From Lentisphaeria bacterium (lineage in GTDB: Bacteria; Verrucomicrobiota; Lentisphaeria; Victivallales; UBA1829), in contig DPDG01000084.1 in assembly GCA_003526375.1 (NCBI GenBank), positions 1-64,000 of the forward strand: a DNA stretch of 64,000 nt, in the 5' to 3' direction. Below the pieces are notes generated by a model that did not search any database, had not been told where the DNA came from, and saw only the letters and a program-made list of their open reading frames with translations. Position numbers and translations under genes: made by a program. The number at the start of each line of letters is the position of its first letter. The stretch's first letter is position 1. Of the stretch, positions 44,703-52,269 are shown piece by piece.

Positions 44703-44987
44703 TTATTGGGTGGCAGACGGTTTCTGTATGTCTTCCATTACGCTCTGCGCCAGCATGATTGCCTTGGGCATGGAAATAGGATGTTCGTTGCTCAACTCCA
44801 GCTGAAGCAGCTGTGCGGCGGCTGGAAGAGGATACAGAAGTGCGTTGTATTTTCCCCGGCCCGCCGGAGTATATCCCGATTGCTTCTTCCTCATCCGTTC
44901 ATTGAGATTGGTGATTTCCTGTTCGTAGTTGCCTTTCCCGCAATCGCTGGTGCTGTAATAACGCCGGGCAAGCCGCTTCAACGACAC
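44703..44987 (-). CDS. Hypothetical protein
   Basis: 94 residues. Basic N-terminus, no recognised motif. Its start overlaps the end of the upstream gene by 10 bases, supporting translation. Confidence 0.45.
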   Translation of the reverse strand: MSLKRLARRYYSTSDCGKGNYEQEITNLNERMRKKQSGYTPAGRGKYNALLYPLPAAAQLLQLELSNEHPISMPKAIMLAQSVMEDIQKPSATQ

Positions 44988-45841
44988 TCCTTTCTTCTGA
45001 TCGGTGGTCTCGGGGCGTGTTCCGCGCGGATGTGTCTGTTCAGGGCATCAATCAGCTGCGAAATGTCCGTCCCGGTCTTTTTTCCAAAATATTGTTCTTC
45101 CAGATGAGGTAGGATATGGGCGGCGTCCATGATCAGGGTGACGACTTCAAATGCGACCGTCCATAAATCATGCCCGTTTTCGGGACACCAGGAAAAACCT
45201 TCGTCATCATACTGTTTTTTTATCGGGAAGTAAAGCCGTTCCTGACATCTCGCAAGCGCCTGGTAAAATGTTATCAGCGGGTCGTTGCAAATTCCTTTGA
45301 GGAAGTAAAATATAGGATACGGGCCGGTTTCCGTTTCGATGTCCTCGCAAAAGAGCTTCGGGGCTGCATAATGTTTGCGCAGAACAGCACGATATTCCGG
45401 ACAATGATGCCCGACGGTTTGCAGAAGATGCGGAAAAAAGCGGCAGATGTTATATTCTATAAAATTTGAAATTTGGGAATCATTTTTGCCAATAGCGTCC
45501 CGGACGAGTTTGATCCCGTTGAGGATTTCGGGATCGTTCCGCCAGGAAGTATCTTTGCAAAAGGGGCAGTCCGCGCAATCCCTGTGGACATCGATCAAGC
45601 CAATGGTCGAGGTCGTCAAGTAACCGGTTTTCTGGTTGCATCGCATCTTCAGCCATGCAGCAACGCAGAGCGGTTCTTCGAATTTCCGGATCGCGGCAAT
45701 GCATTCCTCAAAATCGGCGTTGACATCCAACTGATCATTTCTGAGATGAAGCTGAGCTGTTTGAATTTGCGTCACCAGATATTTGATGAAGCAGGACTCA
45801 TCACGATCAAAACAAAATAATCCGCCATCATTAAATTTCAT
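44978..45841 (-). CDS. Hypothetical Cys-rich protein
   Basis: 287 residues from the ATG at 45841 (GGAGGGAAAAAAG upstream). Contains a CADCPFC cluster (metal binding possible) and several scattered Cys and His. No family recognised. ATG overlaps the stop of a 40-residue gene by four bases. Confidence 0.5.
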   Translation of the reverse strand: MKFNDGGLFCFDRDESCFIKYLVTQIQTAQLHLRNDQLDVNADFEECIAAIRKFEEPLCVAAWLKMRCNQKTGYLTTSTIGLIDVHRDCADCPFCKDTSWRNDPEILNGIKLVRDAIGKNDSQISNFIEYNICRFFPHLLQTVGHHCPEYRAVLRKHYAAPKLFCEDIETETGPYPIFYFLKGICNDPLITFYQALARCQERLYFPIKKQYDDEGFSWCPENGHDLWTVAFEVVTLIMDAAHILPHLEEQYFGKKTGTDISQLIDALNRHIRAEHAPRPPIRRKECR

Positions 45842-45960
45842 CTTTTTTCCCTCCATTCGAATGGTAGATCCGGCTGATAGCAGTACACCTTCCGCGGCGG
45901 TGTGTATGTTTCTGTTTCTTTTGATGACCGATGGAACAACGCTAAAATTTTCTCCCACAT
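45838..45960 (-). CDS. 40-residue micro-gene
   Basis: MWEKILALFHRSSKETETYT begins the peptide; AAAGG upstream. Its stop overlaps the next start (ATGA), a sign of coupled translation. Function unknown. Confidence 0.4.
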   Translation of the reverse strand: MWEKILALFHRSSKETETYTPPRKVYCYQPDLPFEWREKR

Positions 45961-46031
45961 GATGCGGCTGCCTTTCATTTTCGATTTGATTTTTGTTTCT
46001 GACCATAATATATTATGAGCAAGTAGACATC

Positions 46032-46061
46032 TTGTATCCACTCTGTGAATCCGTGATACAA
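46032..46061. promoter_or_regulatory. Inverted repeat before the WYL regulator
   Basis: TTGTATC (46032) and GATACAA (46055) with a 16-base gap, 28 bases before the WYL gene start, between divergent operons. Fits an autoregulatory operator. Confidence 0.55.
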
Positions 46062-46089
46062 AAATCGAAAAAAATTGGAGATACCCCGT

Positions 46090-47064
46090 ATGCCGCTGCA
46101 AAAATCCCAGATGCACCGCCTGATGCGAATTGCCGCACTGCTCAAGGAAAACCGTTACCCGAACTCGGAAACGCTGGTGAAGGAATTCCGGCGCATCGCC
46201 GTGGAGGAGGAATTGGAGATCGACTGCGGGAAAAAAACGATCCTGCGGGACATGAAGGTTCTGGAGGAAGAATTTCACTGTCCTCTTGCTTTTGACCGCG
46301 CCCGCAACGGCTACTATCTTCAGCATCACGGCTGGGATTTTATTGCCCCGGCCCTACTGGACGAAAACGAGATGCTTGCAGCCGTCATCGGAGCGAGGAT
46401 TGCGGAAGAAATCTTCCCGGCTCCCTTGAAAAACAAGATCCGCAATGCGGTGGACTATCTGCTCCAGAACAACAATCCCGACTTTCTGGACACGGCCAAC
46501 ATGGAAAGTCTGAACATTCTTTCCGGACTGTATGCGAATCTGGAGCCCGACATTTTCATGACGGTCTTTCAGGGCTGGCTGACCCACCACTGTGTCAGAA
46601 TTGACTATGCGGACTGGCGGGGACAGATTTCAAAACGTGTCATCGAACCGCACACGCTGGTCTTTTTCAACAATTCCTGGTACAGCAAAGCGTTTTGCCA
46701 TGAGAAAAAACAGCCTCGCACGTTTTCTCTGCAAAGAATCAAAAGCGCGGAACTTCTGAAGGGGACATTCGAGCCTGACAAGGAGATCATCGCCTCGGTC
46801 AATCCGGATGATTTTTTCAGCTTTGAAAAAGTCCAAAACGTAAAGCTGCATGCGGACAAATACGCGCTTGATCGCCTGAAGGCATTTCCTTTGCACAGCG
46901 GACAGGTCATCCATGATGACGGCACGGTCGAAATCCCGGCAGTCGCCAAAGAAGTCCTGTTTCCGTTTCTTTTCTCCCAGGAAGGAAATGTCAAAATTCT
47001 GGAACCGGTTGCCCTGAAGAAAGAATTCAAAGCAAAACTGCGGAAAATTCTCGACAACTGCTGA
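46090..47064 (+). CDS. WYL-domain transcriptional regulator
   Basis: 324 residues from the ATG at 46090 (TTGGAG upstream). N-terminal winged HTH (MHRLMRIAALLKENRYPNSE and TILRDMKVLEEEFHCPLAF), then a WYL domain (about 150-230), whose motif reads VIEPHTLVFFNNSWYSKAFC, and a C-terminal extension. WYL regulators related to BrxR/CapW repress defence operons until infection; this one lies 2.4 kb before the BREX operon and could control it. Confidence 0.85.
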   Translation: MPLQKSQMHRLMRIAALLKENRYPNSETLVKEFRRIAVEEELEIDCGKKTILRDMKVLEEEFHCPLAFDRARNGYYLQHHGWDFIAPALLDENEMLAAVIGARIAEEIFPAPLKNKIRNAVDYLLQNNNPDFLDTANMESLNILSGLYANLEPDIFMTVFQGWLTHHCVRIDYADWRGQISKRVIEPHTLVFFNNSWYSKAFCHEKKQPRTFSLQRIKSAELLKGTFEPDKEIIASVNPDDFFSFEKVQNVKLHADKYALDRLKAFPLHSGQVIHDDGTVEIPAVAKEVLFPFLFSQEGNVKILEPVALKKEFKAKLRKILDNC

Positions 47065-47194
47065 GAGGGCATAATCCGATCCGAAGACCGAGACGTCTTT
47101 GAGGTTTCCGGAGAATGTCGCGGCGATTGGCGGTCAGGCAGGGTGGCAAATTGGCCCCGGATTTTTGAAAAAATCGGGTATTTTTTCTGGACCG

Positions 47195-47235
47195 ACGTCT
47201 GAGGTCTCCTGTTCGAATCCCACATGGCAGCCGTT
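47195..47235 (+). other. Possible tRNA 3'-end remnant
   Basis: GTTCGAATCCCAC resembles a T-loop and 3' stem, but the pairing stem is imperfect and no full cloverleaf is seen. May be an old attachment site inside the 400 bases between the WYL and hipA genes. Confidence 0.25.
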
Positions 47236-47466
47236 TTTCAGAGTCTCTGAAGTGTCTGAGTTCACTCTGCTTTTTCGGGCATATGCCGTTGAACTCTTTA
47301 CTGCATAAATCGTTGTGACAGAAACAACCTCTCTCCGAAAACACACAAAAGCCCCGAAACAGAGAGTTTTCGAAGCTCCCAGAGATGTCAGATGTGTGTT
47401 TCCGTCCCGGCAGAAGCGGGGGGCAGAGAATCTTCAGTCTCCAGCGAATCGGGAGAAAGTGCGATG

Positions 47467-48708
47467 TCAGTCAAGCACTTTGCGGCAGAGTTTGCCGATC
47501 TCCCACGCGATACTCTCGTATATGCCGCAGGGATGGAACGCATTAAGCTCGTCTACCAGTGTCTGCGCCGTCCGGGGCAGCGCTTCCGCCAAGCGGGACA
47601 GTTCCACCAGCACCAGTTTGGGATTGAGATCGCAGCGCAGGGCCAGTTCTGCGAAGTGGTCTCTGGTCAGCACCCCCATTCGTGTTTCGCCGCCGATGCT
47701 CATGGCAAAACGTTTGGCAATGGAGTCGTAAACCATCGTCGAGAGCAGGTCATACGCCGGGGCGAACGACGGCCGACCGTTCCGGTAGAGCACGGCGTAG
47801 TTCTTGGCGTGGGCGTCGCAGTTGCCGGTGAGAAAGTTGAAGATGAGCAGCCGGATGAAGCTCAATTTCCCCGCTGCGGGCATTTTGATCTCGGTCATCC
47901 TGCGCATGCACTCCTCCACGCCCGGACCGCCGTCCTCCTGATACTTGTGTTTCGGCGGCACGTTCAGCAGCTGGCAGAAGTCCTCCTGATGCAGGCGCAC
48001 GGTAATGTCGTCCACCGTCTCGCGGTCAAAGCGTGTCACGGTATAAAACGGTTCGTCATTCAGCGTCAGAATATCGCACTCCGCTGCCTGGATGCCGCAC
48101 TTTTGTGCGAGCCTCATGCAGAAGAACTCGTTGAACACGCTGTCGGGGAAGTTCGGAATCGCCGGTTTGATAATGTGCGTGGAGGGCGTTCCGTAAAGCG
48201 GCAGGGAGATTTTTCCGTTGCGGACGCAGGCTACCAGTTTTTCCTGCGACCCTGCGCCGGAGATGCGGACCCCTTCGTCGCCGACGTCCAGCGGCCGCTG
48301 ACCGAGGTTGTCCAAGATGCGGTATGCTTCATCACCGGAAAGGTCGCGGTAAACGGGATTTTTCAAAGATTGCGGCGTCTGCCCCGCCGGATAGAATGAC
48401 ACCGCACCTGCGCAGTCCGCGCCGATCCGCTTCAGCATCCCGAAGGTGTTGTCCTCGGAAACATGGAGGATCATCGCCACCGTGGCGCGGATACGCTCGT
48501 CGGGCAGCAGATTGGAGAAGAAGTTCTCCACCGCGGGATCGTGGAAAACCTCGTCCGTCAGCGGCAGATTCTGCGACAGCGGATAGGCGTCGGGCGAGCG
48601 CAGATACTCTGTCGAGTAGGCAAACGACATCGCGCCGTTGTCCTGCGACAGCGTCCCGATGCGGTCCGTGTTCAGAAACACATGAAGTTCATCGTGGATG
48701 TCGGACAT
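47467..48708 (-). CDS. hipA: HipA-family serine/threonine kinase toxin
   Basis: 413 residues. Full HipA: N-terminal couple_hipA domain, P-loop region RISGAGSQEKLVA, STHIIKPA, catalytic FLTGNCDAHAKNYAV (usual NxDDHxKN, with Asp to Ala at one place), and APAYDLLST. HipA phosphorylates tRNA synthetases and causes dormancy. Starts 6 bases after hipB. Confidence 0.92.
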   Translation of the reverse strand: MSDIHDELHVFLNTDRIGTLSQDNGAMSFAYSTEYLRSPDAYPLSQNLPLTDEVFHDPAVENFFSNLLPDERIRATVAMILHVSEDNTFGMLKRIGADCAGAVSFYPAGQTPQSLKNPVYRDLSGDEAYRILDNLGQRPLDVGDEGVRISGAGSQEKLVACVRNGKISLPLYGTPSTHIIKPAIPNFPDSVFNEFFCMRLAQKCGIQAAECDILTLNDEPFYTVTRFDRETVDDITVRLHQEDFCQLLNVPPKHKYQEDGGPGVEECMRRMTEIKMPAAGKLSFIRLLIFNFLTGNCDAHAKNYAVLYRNGRPSFAPAYDLLSTMVYDSIAKRFAMSIGGETRMGVLTRDHFAELALRCDLNPKLVLVELSRLAEALPRTAQTLVDELNAFHPCGIYESIAWEIGKLCRKVLD

Positions 48709-48714
48709 GCCTCA

Positions 48715-48945
48715 TCACTCCTTGTCGTAGGGGCTGCGGATAAGCATATCGACGCCGAGCGTTTCGAGGACGCGCAGCATCTTGCCGATGTGACACGTCT
48801 CCTTGCCGTTTTCCAAGTCGCTGATGAAACGGACGCCAGTATTCGCCAGCCCGGCGAGCTGTGCCTGCGTGACCTTCTGCGCCCGGCGCAATTCGCGCAC
48901 CTTTCGCCCTAGCGCCGCGCAATCCTGAATCGTGTCCTGGCCCAT
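48715..48945 (-). CDS. hipB: HipB-like antitoxin (XRE-family HTH)
   Basis: 76 residues from the ATG at 48945 (GGAGG upstream; longer frame to 49005 covers the promoter). HTH: LRRAQKVTQAQLAGLANTGVRFISDLENGKET. Binds HipA and represses the operon. Confidence 0.9.
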   Translation of the reverse strand: MGQDTIQDCAALGRKVRELRRAQKVTQAQLAGLANTGVRFISDLENGKETCHIGKMLRVLETLGVDMLIRSPYDKE

Positions 48946-48962
48946 GATCCAACCTCCATTTG

Positions 48963-49027
48963 TTACCGTTCGGGAATAATATACCACGTTTTTCTCAAAA
49001 GTCAAGCAAAATTTTCCCGAACGGGAA
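48963..49027 (-). promoter_or_regulatory. hipBA promoter with two operators
   Basis: Minus-strand promoter TTGACT (49000-49005), 18-base spacer, TATTAT (48976-48981). Operator 1, TTACCGTTCGGGAA (48963-48976), touches the -10; operator 2, TTCCCGAACGGGAA (49014-49027), lies upstream of the -35. Confidence 0.75.
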
Positions 49028-49243
49028 TTTTTACTATGGCTTTACAATATGACCGGGAGTATGCGGCTCATAAGAAAAATCTTCCGGAAAAAGTGCAATA
49101 AACCGCTTGCTTACGCTCAGATGTCGGTTTCTATATAACAGCGCACCACCACCCCGCGGTATCGCCAAGCGCCCCGTCCGGAACCCGCTCGCAGACCGGG
49201 CAAAGTCTGCGGCCTTAAATCAATCCCCGACTTCAAAGTGCCA

Positions 49244-49272
49244 TTTCAAAGTGCCAAATTTGCACTTTGAAA
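49244..49272. promoter_or_regulatory. Perfect inverted repeat upstream of BREX operon
   Basis: TTTCAAAGTGC and GCACTTTGAAA with a 7-base centre. A further direct copy, TTCAAAGTGCCA, sits at 49232. Likely operator. Nothing else was recognised in 49028-49424. Confidence 0.55.
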
Positions 49273-49424
49273 GACGTGGATGAGCACAGACCTCTGGAGT
49301 TTCCCTGATATCGGGCTGCCGTTCCCGTCGCGATCCGCCACATCCGGATAATGACGCGGATGCGAATTGTAACGTATTTCGTTGATTGGCAGCCGACATT
49401 GTTGGAAAATGCCCGGTTTTTGAA

Positions 49425-49453
49425 TTGAATTTTTACGTTTGGAGCAGTATATT
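49425..49453 (+). promoter_or_regulatory. Predicted sigma-70 promoter of the BREX operon
   Basis: TTGAAT, 17-base spacer, TATATT, with the first large gene starting 200 bases downstream. Confidence 0.6.
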
Positions 49454-49524
49454 ATTATGGTTTTGTGTGTCGTGTTCCCCTTTGGGGAAGATGCGCGAAC
49501 CGGCAAAAATTCGGTGCTGACAAT

Positions 49525-49657
49525 GAAATTCGTCCTCAAACAATACGATACGGAGATGATCTCCTTCGACCTGCGGTCGGAGGGGCTGGACTGTTTTGTC
49601 TGTTTTGTCCCTGTGATTCTGCAACGCATCAGGAAGTCGAGCGCGGATGGAAAATGA
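49525..49657 (+). pseudogene. Possible small ORF or HipA-like N-terminal remnant
   Basis: 44 residues, opening MKFVLKQYDTEMISFDL, which resembles the start of some HipA-like proteins before losing similarity. It ends in an ATGA overlap with the next gene, so it could instead be a real leader peptide. Weak ribosome binding site. Confidence 0.25.
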
Positions 49658-52239
49658 GCACATTCGGAATAAAATGTCCTGGCTGCGAAATTCTCCTGGA
49701 AGCCGATGAAAACGATATCGGAGCCAAAGTCGAATGTACTGAATGCGGTCGACCTTTTATTCTCGCGCGGAATCCAGATCCCTCTTCGGCTGAGACCGCC
49801 AACGATACTGTGACTTTTACCTTCGATGCCTTCCCGAAAGATCTGGACTACAACCAGCCGTTGTTCCTGACAATGCCCAATGGCACTTTCCCGGTGGAAA
49901 GCTGGAGCAATGTGCTTGAAAAGTGTTTTTCCTATGCGTTTGCGAATAATGCCGCGAAAGTGGGAGAATTGGTGGACATCAAAACTCCATTTCGCAAGGC
50001 AGTCCTCATTTCTCGGCACCCCGAACGGCTGCGAAGGGTAAAGGAATTGGGCGGTGATCTTTATATGGAAACTAATCTCAGCGCCCATGGGATCGTTAAA
50101 AGTGTCTGCGGACTCATGGCTTACTGTGGATTCCCGGTGAAGGCGATTTCGGTAACCTACCGGGTCAAGTCTTCCGAGCCGCCCGCTCCGGAAAGCAAAG
50201 TCGATGCGCCCGTATCGAGTTCCGAATTCAGCAAACCGCTGGATTTTTCCACGTTTACGACCGGGATCACGATCCCCGTCAGGGTGCATGAAGCATTTTT
50301 GAAGCACTTGTCGGTTAAATTGGAACGGGGAAAGTCTCATCCCGTGACGATCATGGTCGGGGACAGCAGTTTTCAGGTCTCGATCAACAACATCGGTTTC
50401 TCCGACCCGAACCGGAAACAAGTCCTAGCGTTTCTGTGGCGGAAGAATTCTCCGCTTGCCAAGAGCTTTCAGGCAACTTTCACTGCGGCGTATCAGCAGC
50501 TGATGGAAGATCACGCCAATCGGACTGGGATCGACACGGCTCTGACCGTTTCCTGCGGTGAACAGCCAGATGTTTTCAAAATTGCCATGGATACGCCGTT
50601 GGTCGAAAGCAAAAAGCCAGACGCGCCCGTTCAAGCCGAAACGGTCGCCCCGATCTCGCTGGAAGCAACTTCCCAGGATGGCATCCATGGAGTTCGTATT
50701 CAAGAAAATTGGATTCGGTTCGACTTCACAAATGCACCGTCATTTGAAAGGACTGTACCCGCATATTGCTGTATCGACGGGAATGTGTTCGAAGGAAGAA
50801 ACTGGGTAAGGATACTTGTGGCGCTCGTGGAATTCGAACTTGCCAAAGGGAATCCGGCATTGGAGGATCTTTATGAGAAATCTCTGTATGGCAAGAAAAC
50901 AATACGGCCATTTTTGATGAAAAGCAGAATCGAGGGGAGTCGCAATTGTTCAGAACTTTCAAACGGATACTGGATTAATGTCGGATGGTCTATTCCGTTT
51001 TTAATGCAATTCATACAAGCTTTTCTCCTGCATTGTGGCTATGATGAGAAACAGGTCGTGATATACGGTGTGCCTAAAGCGAACAATTCTGCAACGCACG
51101 AAAGTTCTCAGACGAAGAAGACTGAAGTACATGGGGTTGACATGGAAAAAGCTGAGACCTTTTTGAAAACGGCTGGATTGCGAGGGGCTACTGTGCAGGA
51201 ATTGATCGATGCGATCCAGCCCAGTGCCGTATTCTGGTCAACAAAAAACCTGCTGGATGAAAACTTGAATGTCATCGCCATGCCCGATAATCGCTATGTG
51301 CACGCCGACTGTTTTGTCGATCTGGATGAAGCAGAAGATGTTTTTGGGAAAATCCTCAGCTCCCATTTTGCGCGATTTGACGGATACAGCAACAATCAGC
51401 TTCTTTTTGGCGCGGCTTTACAAGAACTTTCAATGTTCCTGAATGATAATGACTGCGAAAACATTAATGTGGTATATGCCATTGCCCGGTACCTGTTTGA
51501 GAAGAAGGCAGCAGGTAAAAAATATAAATTCGCTCCACCACACATCTTTGAGACCGAACCGGATTATCCACTGAACCTTAAGGGCCTGATGATCCGCCTT
51601 GCGAGAAGCAACGGAGGTATCCTCCATGAGGTTGATGCAAAACATTATCTTCAAAAGACCATGCTTACCTATGGGAGTATAGGGCAACTGCTGCAGGTTG
51701 GAAACGATAAGATGTTCCTGATGTATGACCGTGACAGGTATTTGTTGAGCGAAGTTATTGGAATTGACGATGCATGGTGCCGCCAGATGCATGATCGGGT
51801 GGATGACTTATTCCGCAAGGCCGATGTGGCGTATGTGATCCCGAGGGATATCAGTGAGGCATGGCTCACCACCTTGCCGGTTTTGCCGCTGGGACTCGCA
51901 TGGACACATCTTCTGCTTCAGGAAATACTTGATAAGTACCCCGCCATCGGATTCAAGTCGATTTCAGCCGGTCTGAATCAGGCGTATCATACATTGGCAG
52001 CAGCTTTTGTTTCAATTGATTCTCCTCTGCAGACTTTCCCGGATGTGGTAACGCTTTTCATGGAGGAACACCATAAATTGCCTACACGCATGTCCGGCGA
52101 GGAGTTGCGGATCGAATTAAGGGACAAAGGAATGCTGGAAGCCGGTGAAATGATCTATTCGATTCACAAGGCGCTGAATGACTATCGTTTCGCATGGACG
52201 GATGAAAATAAAACAGTGCTGATTCGCGGGAATAAATAA
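49654..52239 (+). CDS. Zinc-ribbon, repeated-domain protein heading the BREX operon
   Basis: 861 residues from the ATG at 49654. N-terminal zinc ribbon (IKCPGCEILLEA, then VECTECGRPF). Domain A (about 50-170) contains GDLYMETNLSAHGIVKSVCG, a module I associate with restriction and helicase proteins of Firmicutes; a second, diverged copy (about 345-480) has NGYWINVGWSIPFLMQFIQA. Between them (about 195-300) a domain with SHPVTIMVGDSSFQVSINN. The C-terminal 380 residues are unrecognised, with a possible HTH. No nuclease motif confirmed. Gap to brxP is 30 bases. Probably a DNA-recognition or effector component. Confidence 0.75.
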   Translation: MSTFGIKCPGCEILLEADENDIGAKVECTECGRPFILARNPDPSSAETANDTVTFTFDAFPKDLDYNQPLFLTMPNGTFPVESWSNVLEKCFSYAFANNAAKVGELVDIKTPFRKAVLISRHPERLRRVKELGGDLYMETNLSAHGIVKSVCGLMAYCGFPVKAISVTYRVKSSEPPAPESKVDAPVSSSEFSKPLDFSTFTTGITIPVRVHEAFLKHLSVKLERGKSHPVTIMVGDSSFQVSINNIGFSDPNRKQVLAFLWRKNSPLAKSFQATFTAAYQQLMEDHANRTGIDTALTVSCGEQPDVFKIAMDTPLVESKKPDAPVQAETVAPISLEATSQDGIHGVRIQENWIRFDFTNAPSFERTVPAYCCIDGNVFEGRNWVRILVALVEFELAKGNPALEDLYEKSLYGKKTIRPFLMKSRIEGSRNCSELSNGYWINVGWSIPFLMQFIQAFLLHCGYDEKQVVIYGVPKANNSATHESSQTKKTEVHGVDMEKAETFLKTAGLRGATVQELIDAIQPSAVFWSTKNLLDENLNVIAMPDNRYVHADCFVDLDEAEDVFGKILSSHFARFDGYSNNQLLFGAALQELSMFLNDNDCENINVVYAIARYLFEKKAAGKKYKFAPPHIFETEPDYPLNLKGLMIRLARSNGGILHEVDAKHYLQKTMLTYGSIGQLLQVGNDKMFLMYDRDRYLLSEVIGIDDAWCRQMHDRVDDLFRKADVAYVIPRDISEAWLTTLPVLPLGLAWTHLLLQEILDKYPAIGFKSISAGLNQAYHTLAAAFVSIDSPLQTFPDVVTLFMEEHHKLPTRMSGEELRIELRDKGMLEAGEMIYSIHKALNDYRFAWTDENKTVLIRGNK

Positions 52240-52269
52240 GCGATAAGCCTAAGGGATAGAGAGTCAAAT

